From: Norana najaformis
Taxonomy: Eukaryota; Annelida; Clitellata; Crassiclitellata; Hormogastridae
NCBI GenBank assembly: GCA_964023275.1
Contig: OZ029914.1
Coordinates: forward strand, 9,989,561-10,053,560
Direction of reading: 5' to 3'
DNA: 64,000 nt
Shown here one piece after another: positions 46,441 through 59,479 of this stretch. The notes beneath the pieces are model-generated. The model searched no databases. It was not told the DNA's origin and saw nothing but the letters and a program-made list of their open reading frames with translations. A program made the position numbers and the translations under genes. Position 1 is the first letter of the stretch. The number at the start of each line of letters is the position of its first letter.

Positions 46441-47312
46441 ATAAACTTCGAAGTGTATATGAATCGGATCCAGTTTTAGTTCAGACGATCGGAACAAAAG
46501 CCGCTGAAGAGGAAAAGAAATCGATCGTTGGATTGACGATCTTAGACAAAGAATTGTTTGTTGTGAGTCGATGGAGTTCAGAAGTTGAAGTTTACGATTC
46601 AGTGAAGTTTAGTTTCACTTGTCAATGGAATTTGAAGGAATTTATTCACCCGGAAGACATAGGATCCTGCAACTGAAATAAATGTCTCAACATCAGAAAT
46701 TACGACGACCAACAGAAGTCGAGTGAAATCTTGAGAGTTAATTCAAATGGAAAATTAATAAACAAATGGTCAACTGGAGACGATTCGGGATGCGGTCTGT
46801 CTGTTACAGAAGAATCGAATGTCATTTTCACTGTTTTTACTAAAGACAAATTAAATGAATATTCATCAGATGGACATTTGATTCGTGATATAAAACTATC
46901 ATCAGATGCCGGTGTTCTTCATCCATGGCATGCTATAAAACTGACTAATGGTAATTTCGTGGTCAGTCATGGCTTTGATGATGATGATGATCTGCACAGA
47001 GTGTGTGTAGTGGATGCAGATGGAAGATTTCAGAAGTCATTCGGTGGAAAACGTGGATCGACCATTGCACAGATGTATTGTCCTGCCTCTTTGGCCGTCG
47101 ATCGAAATGGGTTGGTGATGGTTGCTGAGCGAGGAAACAGTCGAGTTTTGTTACTGGATTCAGATTTGGAATTTAAGAGAGTAATTCTCTCAGAAGAGAA
47201 ACACGGATTACGACGTCCACTAAGGATTCTTCTGGATCAGACAAATAATCGACTGTTTGTGACTGACAATAAAACGGACAATGAGCGGATTTTGATTTTT
47301 GAATTTAGATAA
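46441..47312 (+). pseudogene. NHL beta-propeller exon N4 (one in-frame stop)
   Basis: Begins after TTTTCAG in phase 1 (AT AAA CTT CGA...) and runs to TAA after ILIFEFR. One in-frame TGA (46674-46676, at GSCN-stop) precedes a clean frame from 46731. Propeller repeats are clear: YCPASLAVDRNGLVMVAERGNSR-type, split as LAVDRNGLVMVAERGNSRV and ILLDQTNNRLFVTDN. An Asp-rich stretch (GFDDDDDLH) is specific to this copy. No leader, CARD or T exon is seen for it nearby. Confidence 0.85.
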
Positions 47313-48240
47313 TTAAGGAAAATATAATCATATTTTAACTTGCAGTCAAAGTAATTTTATTTTTATTAGTAGATTGAAGGATATGGTGTAATTACATGTA
47401 ACTTTTTTGGGTTTTAAAAACCTGTGAGAACTTAAAAGCAAATGCTTTATCACTTTTAGTTAAGAAAATTATTAAATCTTGTCTAGTGTTAACAGAGTGA
47501 TATCTGTCTGTGGCTGTGGCATATTTATCCCAAAGTGGCGCTAAATAAATGCACTGAATGAACAAATGACTATTTTCTTTTGTCCAGTTCTTGCAAGCAT
47601 TTCGGCCGCCTCTTAGGATAAGCCAAACATTGTTTTAAATGACATAAATCTTTTTAATCTTGGAACTTCTACAGCGCCATAGTTTAAAGTAGAAAACCTG
47701 TGTTGACTGCTAAGGGATCGTCCATAAAGGACGTCCACAAACAGTGACATGCTATGGACCCTTCCTCCCCTTGTCCGGGTTTGACATTACCATCCCATCT
47801 CCCTCGTGGACGTCTGCACTGCAGCGCTAATTCCTAGATTTGACTACCCTGTTGAGTTTCCAGGGCGAAATGTGGTACGGGGTATAATACTTTGATACTG
47901 CCTCGTCGAGCAAAGGGACTAATTAGATCCAAAGCAGTACCAACTGTCTGTTCAAATTGAGATGCGTACGTATGGATTGGGTTTAACCCCATCCATGTCA
48001 GCATTTGGATTACACCCAGACTCTCTCTCTTTGTGAAACAACCTTTCCATATGATATCTGAGTGAAAGCAAAAAGCAAGCGGTCGAAATATGTTTAACAT
48101 CAAATACAGGTACTTTTTCAATTCAAATTTACCTCTTCAAATCTGACTTTGCACTGATGTTGACAATTGACTGGCGGAATCGGGAACTCATCACCATGAA
48201 TGTCAAATGAAGACATATGTATATATATATATATATATTC
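47313..48240. other. no gene seen; possible MITE at 47700-47825
   Basis: No exon. At 47705-47815 GGATCGTCCATAAAGGACGTCC and, inverted, GGACGTC-containing sequence bracket C/T-rich DNA, resembling 545-640. It may be a non-autonomous DNA transposon relic. Confidence 0.4.
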
Positions 48241-48560
48241 AGCAGCTTCGTCGCTGTCCTTTTAATTCAGGAAATATCAAATAATTCGCTCCTTCGATTC
48301 AGATTTAGGAATACTGAACTTGCGCGCAATAATATATAGTCTAAGTGCTTTTAATAAAATAAATGAATAACAAATAAATAAGCTTTCCCACTGATAATTA
48401 GATAATTAAGTCCACGACTTTAGTGGAATGAATACCGTTCACAAGGGAGTTATCTGTACAGTCAGTCACCTTAGTATAGATTCTGGAGTTAAAAGAAAGT
48501 TCCTGAGATTATTTTATTCGGTTGATACGCCCAAAAGGCTGTGAGTGGCAATGCGTTTCG
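48240..48560. repeat. dispersed block (copies at 4190-4410 and 58395-58605)
   Basis: Shares phrases such as GTCTACGACTTTAGTGGAATG and CCCAAAAGGC-GTGAGTGGC with the other two copies. At 48.5 and 58.6 kb it is directly followed by an L2-like LINE 3' end. Confidence 0.55.
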
Positions 48561-49480
48561 TAATTGTAAACTCGAGATTTCTAGTGCGCCCAAAGAAAGT
48601 TAAGTAGCGGGAATCAGCTTATCCATAGACGCTTAGTCAAAACAAAATCGATAGGCAAAAGGGGTCATATTCGGTTCCAGGTCAAGGTCCAAGATTTAGG
48701 CAGGCAAGTAGGCAGTCAGGAGGCTACGATGGATGGTGTTTGGAAATGTAGCGGAGAGATAGATAAGGGGAAGAGGAAGAATCAGGTTAGGATTTGTGAA
48801 AGAGGAGCGTTTTCGATTTTGAGTGAAAGCCCTAACCAGAGATTGCAGAGGCAAAGTGTTAGTAAATTCGTAGAATGGGTCAGGTAGTCGTTGCAATTCT
48901 GGTAGGAGTTTAATTCCAGAGCTACGGCTTTGGAACGATGTCCGAATTCTATGGATGAGGCGACGTTAGGGCAGTGGAGAGGTGGTTTGAACGGAATGGT
49001 TGAATTGTAAATAAGTGACGAAGATAGGAAGGTTGGAAGGATTGAAGGTAAGTGATAGGACTGTGTACTCTATTCGTTCAGGTATTTTAAATCATGCCTA
49101 AGCCTGTGAAGTGATTTGGTAACAGAAGTGATTTGATAGCTCGAAGGCGGATTATTTGGTGGTGACTATATTCAGGAATTTCAGTGTCTATATTAATGGA
49201 ACTGCAGTAGTACTGTGGATGTGGCGATAGTAGATGCGATTTTGAAGTCAATCATTGGCCGGAATTTGTGAAGGTTCTGGATGTACACGAAGCAAGAGCG
49301 GGAAAGATGAGTGGGAGGCCTAACCTTCAGTGAAGCTGAAGTTTTTGTCGAACAGTACACGTAGGTTGCGGACAGGAGAATATGTTGGTGGAGACAGAGT
49401 CTAGGTTGAGAGTGATAGAGAGATCGGGAATTTTCTTAAGCTGGCCACGCTCACGCAGGCCTATAAGTATGAATTCGACC
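48560..49480 (-). mobile_element. L2-like LINE, 5'-truncated
   Basis: Collinear with 2735-3600 on the minus strand: same 3' end, same 3' untranslated region, and the same degraded reverse transcriptase tail (DPFYEFTNTLPLQSL-like). Confidence 0.7.
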
Positions 49481-49779
49481 TTACATGGGTTCAAGCAAGT
49501 GCTTGCTGCTAGCATTGTTAAGCCAAATTCCGCTCAAGGATATGTGGATGCGCTACAGAAATTTGAGAATTAAAAACCAGGTGAAGGGAAATAATCGCAC
49601 CGACCCCAAAAGACACTCATTCAAATGCATTTCCTTTCAAACGCTTGACGAGTCGTCAACTTTTGTTAATTCGAATTACTAAGGTCTAGATATGAACAAC
49701 AGACTTCTGTATTTTTGACGAGTTGTCATCTTTTGCTAAGAAGAACTCATAAGGAATACACTGAATTAAAGACCTGTAT

Positions 49780-51172
49780 TTGTCAGGCGCCCTATTATCC
49801 AGTGAGAACAAAATGTGGAGTCCCCCAGGGTTCCATTCTTGGCCCTTTGTTATTTTTGATATATATATAAACGATTTGTTATTTTTGATATATATAAACG
49901 ATCTTCCACAATAATCTAAATTACTTCATTCACACTTTTTGCTGATGATACCAATGTATTTTTCTCACATAAATCACTTAATCCTCTGTTTGAAACTGTT
50001 AACAATGAGCTTATTTTAATCACCGAATGGTTTCATTCTAATAAGCTGTCGTTAAATTTAAAGAAAACCAACTTCATTCTATTTTTCTTACATAGGAAAT
50101 CTGTATTTGATTCGAATCTGGGTGCTAGTATTGACGGATATAGGGTTTCTCAGGTCACTTCGTGTAAGTTTCTCGGCGTATATATTGATAACCATCTCAC
50201 ATGGAAAGACCATGTGTATCATATATCTTGTAAAATTGCTAAAAGTATTTGAATATTTTATCGTATTCGCCACATTTTGCCAAGTCACATTTTGTTAAAA
50301 TTATATTATTCATTAATTTATCCATACCTAACATATTGTAATCTCGTTTGGGCATCTAATTACCACTCCAGAATATCAAGTTTATCTATTTTACAACGAC
50401 GTTTGGTTAGAATAATCGCGGGGAAGTTGCATGGAATGACTACTGAACACTGTTTTAAAGCTCTTAATATTATGAACACATAAATAAGTATCAAATATCT
50501 TTGTTCATGTTTACATATTACCAAAATGCATTGCCACCTGTATTCAGTAATTATTTTATATGTGTTGCTGACTGTCATTCATATTCCACGAGATCTCAGT
50601 GTAACTATTATAAACTTTTTACCAGAACTAACCAGACAAGACAGTTTGCTTTGAAATATGCAGGTCCATCATCATGGAACTCAATTCCCAAGAATTTTCG
50701 TTCTTTACCTAGTTTAGACTTATTTAAGAAGCAGATTATTCGGTATTTTAATATTTCTTGCGACTGAACATAGTATAATCTATTTAAGTTTTAATTATGC
50801 CAAAGTAATAGGCTATTTCTTTTCTTCATGAAGAGATGCTGTTCTCGTTTTAGTTAAGAATTGATTAATTGCTCGTATATAAGATATTAACAATCCATAT
50901 CAAGTGTAATTTATCTGAATTCTTTTATGCCAAAGTAATAGGCTATTTCTTTCTTTATGGACAGATGTTGTTCTCATTTTAGTTAAGAATTGATTAGCTG
51001 CTCGATGATTAGACATTAGCCATTGTTATATTATTGTGTTATAGGCTGCCCTAAATTAGCGGGACCTCGGCCCCTTTTGGGTAGACCTTTGCATCCAAAC
51101 AAGTGTATTTTTTGTTATTTGCAATGTTTTTATTCTGTTCTTCTTTGGAGCAATAAACTTACTTACTTACTT
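49780..51172 (+). mobile_element. jockey/Daphne-like LINE, 5'-truncated
   Basis: Encodes CGVPQGSILGPLLFLIY, ADDTNVFF, LSLNLKKTNFILF, CKFLGVYIDNHLTWKDHV, YPYLTYCNLVWASNY and LSILQRRLVRII in three frames. It ends FALKYAGPSSWNSIP, followed by a 3' region closing with ACTT repeats. A 28-bp stretch near 49850-49900 is tandemly doubled. It is a different family from the L2-like copies. Confidence 0.85.
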
Positions 51173-51174
51173 AC

Positions 51175-52793
51175 CTACATCTACAATATGATGTGTATGA
51201 TTTGCATTCTGCTTACGTACTGTGAAGGTTCTGTTACTTGGGCAGCGCGAAGCTGTACAAACGCCTGAACTATAATCTCTGACCTGTAGGTTATGACCTG
51301 CTCTAGTTTCACGTTATCCGATTCATCCCCTTTACTCATCTGCCAATGCGATTACTTGTCCGTTTGCCCACCATAACCACCGACGTCCACCATAGCACCA
51401 TGTTGTCTGCCTGGCTCAACCCTCCAGATTCTGACCTGGAACCGAAACTGACCAAACAACCTGGCTCTTGAGGACTTGTTTTGATGTAGCGCCGTTTAAT
51501 AGGCTGGTCTCTGAGGGGACGTTTGTTGGCGCTGAGATATTTGGGAGATTTACATGTACACTTACAGTCTATTTACCCTCCTGTATGATCTATTTTCATT
51601 TCAGCCTTCGGCACCTCAAATATAAGATAACAGATCATCACACGCACTAGAGCCTGCAGAGTATAGAAGGATATCGTGGAGTAATGGTTACGATCCGAGT
51701 GAGGCTTGGTGACATCAGTAGTTCTAAAGACAAGACTAGTTTACTAGTTTAATAATGTCAGCCTTAAGATAAGTTCTATGGAACAGATTTATTGGATATG
51801 ACTGTGGATGTCCTTCGAACTTTAATGTAAATATAGATAGATCTTTGATACATTGCAGAGGACAAGGACGTTTGCTTTGATGAATTTTTATTCTCTTCTA
51901 CCCAAAACGATTAACTGACCGACACCGTCGACTATCTTGTCTGTATACTGTCCCGCTAAGACTGAGTAACAGAGGGCACGTCCGCCTCTCACAGACGCTT
52001 TTATAATGTTATCAGTACTTATCCGGCGCTGGCATCCTTCCTGCAATTATTCTGAGATAAGTCGAAGCATAGGCCTACGTTGCCTTTCTGTGCTTAGGGA
52101 GTCTAGCTCTTCTTCACATTACTAGCTTACACGATAGGTCGTCCTTTGCCAGATTCTAATTTCACTTCATCTCTAGACTCTTTAGGGGTAATTATTCTGA
52201 GCCTAGTCTATACCTGTCTTTTGCAGCGCTGGTGTTGCGTATGGGTTTCTGCTTAGGTCGTATCTTGTACGACTCCCCATCCGGGATGACAAACCTGTTA
52301 TAAATGGGACACCAGCTGTTCCTACTTTTTTACTGCTTCCAAATCCTCACTCCGAAACCTAAACCTTCTTTGGCGTCCAGGCCGACTGCTCAGTGTAATA
52401 CAGGCCTACTACAGCAACTTACTTACTTAGATCAACTCTGTTATAGTTGTCACATTTTCATTTTCTTAGTACGGTTTTAATGGCTGTGCGAATATGATCC
52501 CTACGTACCGTACCTAGTGCAATTAAGACGACGAAAGGTGTTAATGAGGACTGCGTAGGGCAATTTCGAAATAAATGTAAATGTACGCGCTTTGCCATAG
52601 TGACCGTGTGGCCTTGACCTTGCTAATTATTCATCGAATCTGTTGTTGTATTTATGGAGAAAAGCCGGAGTCGTACTCGTTTAACGGAACATTTGTATAG
52701 CGCTATTACCGAGTCTCATATAGGCGCTGTCAACGTGGCTATCATCAGCTACAAATAGAAATGTCTTTATTGTTGTTGAAGATTAGAGGAGGA
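51175..52793. other. no gene seen
   Basis: 51175-51480 holds pieces similar to 4590-4690 and 5040-5110. The remainder to transposon 3 has no recognisable exon or repeat. Confidence 0.45.
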
Positions 52794-52796
52794 TTA

Positions 52797-55183
52797 CACT
52801 GGATCACACGAAAAAATGTTTCGCCTGCTACTAGTCATATGTTATGTGTACTACACTAAATCGAATCTGCTGATTCCAAATCTGAAGTCAGATTTTGTGT
52901 AGCACGTCAGGATCTTAAGATATGCAGCATACATGCTAATAATTATGCAAACTCTTTACAGAACTAGTATTTCCTTATAACTGTGTAATTATGCAAACTC
53001 AGAGTATTCATAACAAGAAACAAAATGTTATTCTTTTATAACTTGAAATTAAAATATGTTTTAAAATGTAATATAAATATATGTATGTTACTCAGATGAA
53101 AGCATACATTTCGAAATTTTGTCTCTAGCTTAACTCTATACGAGTTCAAAAGTGCTTTAGACACTTGCTCTTGCGCTTGTGAGTGGCCGCTGTTGCCCGC
53201 TGCAGAAACCAGCAGTAATCGCCCATCATGTTGGAATTGCAGTGGCCCTGATTATCTTGCTTCAAAGGTGGAGATGTCTTGATGGAATCTCTGTCCATGC
53301 TCATCGCTTACATCACCCAAGTTTGGTGGGAAAAAATCCAGATGGGAATGTAAGAAATGTATTTTTAGTGACTTCCGGCAGCCGAGTTGCTTATATGCTG
53401 TTAGCATGTTGCTAACGAGTTCAGCATAGTTCTCAGCTCGGTGATTCCCAAGGAAGTTTTGCACCACCAACGTACATGCATCCCAAGCGGCAAATTCCAG
53501 TGGGTTGAGCTTGGTTCTAAATACAGTATCACGCATTAGTTCGCGGATTTCTGGCCCAATAAAAATTCCAGCCTTCAGCTTAGCATCAGTTTTGACGGCT
53601 CCAAATTTATCTCTCAGATACTGGAAGCCTTGTCCAGTACGATCCATTGCCACTACGAAATTCCTCATGAGGCCCAGTTTAATGTGAAGTGGTGGTAAGT
53701 ACACTTTCAATGGATCAACCAATGGTTCGTGTTGCACGTTGTGCCGACCAATAATGTGCTCAGATCTAGGAGGCCACAGTTTCACTTTGTAATGGTTGCT
53801 GTCATCACGACTGTTCCACAAGCACAAAAAGCACATATGTTATGTGTACCCCAGCTGTAGGCCTAGAATAAGTGCTACCACTTTAAGGTCCGCACAGATG
53901 TTCCATTTGTGGTCTGAGTAGTTGATCACTTTCAAAATGAGTTTCATTGAATCATATGTCTCTTTGAGGCCTACAGCGTGGGCTATAGGAACAGACGGTT
54001 TTTCGTTACCATTGTGCACCAACACAGCTTTCAAGCTCGCTTGAAAGCTGGAATCTATGAACAGTCTCCACTGATCAGGAACGTATTCGCAACCTAAATT
54101 CAGCATGAGATCGTTCACGTCAGTACAGAAACAGATATCATTTTCCAGTTTGTAATATGTAGCTAACTGTTTGTGACGATAACGGAAGTGTGATGTTGTG
54201 GTACCTTTTTGAAGCAAGTTCCACTCCCCTTTGACAAAGATAGGTCCCTCATCAGATCATCTAACTCACCTTGCCTTATCAAATGCGGCCTACCCTCTTC
54301 CAAATCTTGATCACTGGATTCATAAACAGTAACGTCATCTTCTGTATTACCATCAGAACTGTCCGTTTCATCAGCACCCGCAGCAGGCGGAAATGGTACT
54401 GGATTCTCTTCATCATGCGGCAGTGGCTTTAGAGCGGACTCGCAATCAGGATAAACGATTTTAGACTTATTTTTCTTTGAAAATCCAGCAACTTTAGTAA
54501 TGCAGAAATAACAGTCTGCATGATGATTTCTTGGCTCGCGCCACACCATAGGCACAGCAAACGGCATTGAATTCCTTTTGCCATTCAGCCACTGTGTAAG
54601 CCCAGAGTAGCACACGGTGCAGCAGACATGAGATGCCCAACTTTTATCCTGGTCTCCGATTTGACATCCAAAATAATACTTGTAAGCAATCATCACTCTC
54701 TTAGTTAACTTCTTGCGCTGGTCACAAAGAGTATATTTACCACAAACATAGCAAAAATTGTCTGGACGGTTAACACAGCCTCGCCTATTCATTTCAAAAT
54801 TAAATCTCACACACTAGCTACAGCTATATAAAAAAACTTCACCTTCGTTCTACGCAATCTCGCCTTATATACTGGTATTGATGCTGACGTCAGCTCGCTG
54901 ACATGCCCAATCATGTCTAGCGGCTGCTGCCGGCTTGCTGTTAGGAATATTTCAGGCGACACTTGCAGGCATGCACGTATCACTGGCAGCAATCGTGGAG
55001 ACACATACAACAGAATGTACAGACATAACCGGAAACGAGTCCTTACGTCATTACTTGATTGCATGCATAACTTAAAATCTAAACGTGCTGGGCAGATTCT
55101 GACTTCATATTTGGAATCAGCACATTTGAATCAATATAAGGCACATGCATTACTTTTAGTAGCAAAATCGTTGTGATCCAGTG
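52797..55183 (-). mobile_element. CACTG-terminated DNA transposon, copy 3, diverged subfamily (2387 bp)
   Basis: The ends are CACTGGATCACACG and, inverted, CACTGGATCACAACG. TTA flanks both sides (52794-52796 and 55184-55186). Both ends also contain GCTGATTCCA-type motifs at matching distances, as in copies 1 and 2. The gene is on the minus strand. The CACTGG start, 3-bp duplication and gene content put it in the same family as copies 1 and 2, in a clearly different subfamily. Confidence 0.9.
53146..54792 (-). pseudogene. putative transposase of copy 3 (frameshifted)
   Basis: Minus-strand frames in order: MNRRGCVNRPDNFCYVCGKY (54792-54163); then WRLFIDSSFQASLKAVLVHNG and ICADLKVVALILG (54217-53840); then CFLCLWNSRDD, LPPLHIKLGLMRNF, LKAGIFIGPEIREL and DEHGQRFHQDIS (53836-53252); then MMGDYCWFL and a basic end to 53146. 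Three frameshifts or breaks separate them. The cysteine pairs and the FID and CADLK motifs of copy 1 are conserved at low overall identity. The Glu of S[DE]E[QH]G is kept, while GERFH is GQRFH here. Confidence 0.85.
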
Positions 55184-55186
55184 TTA

Positions 55187-55870
55187 TAATGCTGCTGCTG
55201 ATGATGATGATAATAATGAGTGTTACTGTGTAAAAGCGTTTTTCATCACAGAATTTGTACATATATAATTTTTAACGAAAAACTGGTTATCCGATTTTTA
55301 AAATGGTTCAGTAATTAATTTCATTTTCAGGCCTATTATTTCCCAATGTAGGCCTACTTATTCTAGCTAACAGTATCTGCTTCTTCAGTTTAATGCAATG
55401 CACTTGGGCTAGTTCATTTTTAAGTCTGCATCAGAGTGTAGGATGATAAGACTGCAATTTGTGATTGTGGACAAACATAGTCGCTGTAACAAGAATTTAT
55501 TAGTGAACAAACAGGTTGAACAAGCATTCGTTGTATCTACTCAGCTCACTCTGCCAGCTCAAGTACACTACACGAGTACACTCCAAGCATGCTCGAAATT
55601 GCCGGGCCATTGTCTTCTGTCTGTAGTGACTTTATCGGTATAGGTAACAGTCAACACAACTTCGCTCCTGGCAAAGATCTTCTAGATTAAACTAAAAGAT
55701 CGTTGCCCTTACGACTATAGGTTTATGGACTAATTGCTCACCCAGAGTGACTAAGCCAATGAAATTTGTTTTTAGGTAAGTGATAAAGGATATCGCACGG
55801 AATAAAAATAATTTTCTGCGCATTTTACTTTAAGGTAAGTAGGCCTAAGTGTTGTAAATGTACATGTTTT
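55187..55870. other. no gene seen
   Basis: AT-rich sequence with several TAGGCCTA-type motifs. No exon is recognised. Confidence 0.4.
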
Positions 55871-55879
55871 CAGAGTAGA

Positions 55880-56290
55880 TAATGAAAATAACAATAAAGA
55901 TCGTCAGAAATTTTGAATCCAATTGATGAAGAAATGGCATCCAAATGTGATGAAGGTAAAAACAGCCATAAGCAAATCTCCAGGTAGATCGTCCACCCAC
56001 TAAACAGCTCATTGCTGCATTGTCGAAGTGGATGCAAAAACCACAACTTCAACTCGGCTTGTGGAACGAAGATTTCTGCTCCAACCCAAACCTGGAACTG
56101 GACAATGAATTGTGCAGGCGAATTCCCAAATCGCATTTCCACATTCCGCTATTTATGTGAGATATGGTCAAATTTTGTACTGCGACCAACAATCCTAGCA
56201 GCTGCACACAGAACGAGCTCAAGTTTTTCAAGCCCCAAAGATGGTCTTCAAAAATTGACACTACAGTAATCAACCCTATTGCTGATTTAC
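55880..56290 (-). mobile_element. LINE reverse transcriptase tail
   Basis: On the minus strand, a DYCS start is followed by GLEKLELVLCAAARIV and KFDHIS. These are the usual thumb-region motifs of CR1/L2-type LINEs. The frame is broken. Confidence 0.6.
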
Positions 56291-56299
56291 GTGCTCTAA

Positions 56300-57600
56300 A
56301 ATAGCGATCTATCGTCTGGGGTCAATGCAGTGCTGTAACTGCAGCCCAGTGCGCCCACGGGTGGCGGATGGTGGAATGGCTTCCTTCACAAAGGCTCCTA
56401 TTGCTAAATAAGTGGGGATTTCCATGACGGATACGCATTCGCGGTCCTACAGCGGCAGATATACCAGGATGCGGTAGGGTGGCGAGGGTGTTGTCATCCT
56501 GTAAAATTGCTGGAGACAACCGATGAAGAAGGTGTGACATGGCGAGTACAGGCCGTCACTCAATAAGAATGGTCCCCACTACTTCGTGGATGACCTCGGG
56601 AGAGGAAGAGCGCTATGGTAGACAATTCAGACAGTTAATTCCGGTAGGATGGCTTGCTGGAAAGGCTTATTAGATTATGTCAAACAGGCCGGTCACCTGC
56701 CTCACGCTTTCCAGTCTAGTGGCTGGCGAAAACAGTTTTTCATAAACATGTCTGACAGCCGTGTTGTGGAAACGGCAGCGCTGCTATCTGGTATCAACTT
56801 ATTAGGCCAAGTAGGTCTAAAAAACTACAGCCCTTGATTGGACCCAGGCTGATATCAGCGTATTAGGCCAAGAAGATCTAGATAACTAGAATCAATGATT
56901 GGGCCCAAGCTCGCAGGCCGTAGGACATAGGTCAAAAGAGCAGCCATCGCCGCTTGCTGATAGGTATTTAACATCTGTGTGGTTTGTTTTCAACGATGTT
57001 CGCAGTTAATGGTGTAACTCTTGGTCATCATTGTGCCTCGTGGCACGCGATGTAATAACTGTATTTGAGATTGAACTTATACTTATATTTTATGTGATGG
57101 ATTGTTTCGACAAATGACCAATGGACATCACGACTTTAGATTTACAGACATCAGTTTGTCCTAACGTACGTACCACACTCCAGAGAATGCATGTAGTTAA
57201 ATTGACAGCATAGGCATCACACGCCCTATGCGTGTTGCGTACTATAAATAGACTTAAGGATATGATGAATAATGTGCAGAACACTAGAATGATATATATT
57301 AGAAACAAATATCTTTGTCGAATTGTTGGGCTGTGGGCTAAATCATTTGTATATGAAGCACCTTTATGCTAGTGAATTAAGACTGGACTTCATCAATGGT
57401 AACGAGTTTTGACTACGATTTAACTTCAAAGGGTCATTGATTGTTGCCTTATGCTTTATAATAAGGGCGTAAGATTAATAATTAAAATAGTATGAATAGC
57501 AGTATCTACGTGTCGGATCCAATATCGCCGTGAACCCACACAGCCACATTACTGTTAATCTGTAGTGTCTTCCGAAACCCAAGTAGTTAGAAAGATAGCG
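56300..57600. other. no gene seen; one duplicated segment
   Basis: 56885-57030 matches 5320-5470. The rest has no recognisable coding exon. Confidence 0.4.
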
Positions 57601-57604
57601 AGTA

Positions 57605-57862
57605 ATGAAGAAGAGATTCGAGCAGCACAGGGAATATCTGGTGAATCGAATTTATCCGGATTTGGGGCTGTTAGATAAGTTACTGACCTGCAGGACATTG
57701 ACGAGAGAAGCCCTGCATATGATCAAGCTCAAAGACAACACAACCGAGGATAAAAATAGGATACTTCTTGATTTTATACTAAAGAACAAAAAGGCTAAGC
57801 AATTGGTTACGGGTTTTTCAATAAAAACTGAAAACACTCCTCTACCACAGATCCTTTCCTGA
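57605..57862 (+). pseudogene. stray CARD fragment
   Basis: ATG opens FEQHREYLVNRIYPDLGLLD, KLLTCRTLTREALHMIK, NRILLDFILKNKKAKQLVTG. This is the first four to five helices of a CARD, related to CARD exon 1 of G2 and G3 at the family level only. The sixth helix (the HLVNF part) is missing, and a dispersed repeat begins near 57880. It could be the first exon of another CARD gene or a relic. No splice donor in the right place is evident. Confidence 0.6.
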
Positions 57863-57879
57863 TTCCTCTCCTTCACCGG

Positions 57880-58605
57880 CCTCCAGTCTTTTCTTGTTTG
57901 CCACCGTCATTGGCCAGTTTTCATATCCATTCAGCAGTGTTTTTAATACTATGGCTTTATATAGACGAATGTCCTAGAGCTAGACGTTTTGTGTGGCCTT
58001 TAGAAATGATTATATAATTAATTGTATGGCAGAAAGATACAAAAAATGGGCTCTAATGTCATATATTTTATGGCTGTGAGCGTTCTATCCAGTAATATTT
58101 ACTCTCTTCACGCCCTGCTGTCAATCATCTTTAGCATGTCGTCGACGAATGGGCGTCTCTCCTTTTAATTTGGACTAACGCCGCTAAATATAGGCCTATG
58201 CCATAGGCCTCTGTGTATCGACATTAATTAATCGTTGTCGTAATCGTAAACTCGAGATTTCTACAGCGCCCAACAAAAGCAAAGTCGCGAGAACCAGCCT
58301 ATACACAGGCGCTCAGTCAGAACAAACTCGATAGGCAAGAAGAGTTCGGTTCCAGGTCAAGATCCAGTAGTCAGGGAGATAGACAACAACTCAGGCGCTT
58401 TTCTTTTAATTAAGATTATCAACTCATCCATACTATTGCACGGCTAAATTAATAACTGGATTATTAAGATTGGTCTACGACTTTAGTGGAATGAAAAAGA
58501 AGCGGGTTAACATGGTCAGTCATCTTAACTTAGATAGTAGAGTTAGAATAAACCTCCTGAGATAATTTGATTTGGTTCATATGCCCAAAAGGCGCTCAGT
58601 GGCTA
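57880..58605. repeat. dispersed repeats and L2-like LINE 3' end
   Basis: 57880-58245 resembles 3850-4180. 58250-58385 is a minus-strand L2-like 3' end. 58395-58605 is the block also seen at 4190 and 48240. Confidence 0.55.
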
Positions 58606-58621
58606 ATATTTTCATAATCGC

Positions 58622-59095
58622 AAACGTAAACTTGAGATTTCTACAGCACTCAAAGGGAGCTTAGTCCTGGAAATCAGCTTATTCGCAGACGCTCAGTAGA
58701 AACAAATCGATGGTAGGAAGGGTCAGATTCGGTTCTAGGTCAAGTTTCAAAGGGCAGGCAGTTAGATGGCTACGATGTATGAAATTTAGAATTGGAGAGC
58801 CGAGATAGACAAGGGGAAGAGGAGGAATCAGGATAGGATCTGTGGAAGAGGAATGTACTCAACTTCGAGTGAAAGACCTGCGCAGAGATTGCAGACGGCG
58901 AAACGTTGGTCAGTTTGAAGGATGGGTCAGATAATTGTCTTAATAAATTCTGGTGAAATTTTATTCCAGAGGTTGGAGAAGCTATAGCTATGGAGCAAAT
59001 TCCGAATTTTAAGGATGATATGTTGTAAGGGCAAAGCGTTAAGGTAGAAGAAAACCTTCTCTGACCCTGAAACAGCCTGGGCATGTTAAGAGAGT
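58622..59095 (-). mobile_element. L2-like LINE, 5'-truncated
   Basis: Minus-strand copy of the same family as 2735-3590, with the C-terminal reverse transcriptase tail. Confidence 0.65.
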
Positions 59096-59197
59096 GAGTA
59101 AGTAAGTAATGCATTTGTTACCACGCCATATGTCCATCGACTGAGCGAGAAATCGTAGGCGTAGAATGTAGTATATAGTATGTAGAACATGCTTTTA

Positions 59198-59470
59198 TCA
59201 TCTGCGCCAGATCCGCAAAATACGTCGTTCGCTCTCTTCTAAGGCTGCTTCTAATCTGATGCACGAATTCATGTGTAGTAGGGTCGACTATGGCAACGTC
59301 ATATATGCATGTATCGCTATTTTTCGTATTGGCCTGCTCCAATCTGTCTGAAATGTTTCTGCTCGGTTAATCGTGAGGATTCCACATTTTCGTCATATTT
59401 CTACTTACACTTGCCTACCCGTATTTGTATTTCAGTGTCATCTGTCTCTGGCCGTAGATCTTTTCATTCT
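59198..59470 (+). mobile_element. LINE reverse transcriptase fragment
   Basis: The + strand reads RQIRKIRRSLSSKAASNLMH, CSRVDYGNVIYA, LLQSV, a stop, then NVSARLIVRIP. It is a decayed thumb region of a LINE. Confidence 0.65.
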
Positions 59471-59479
59471 GCAGTACAG

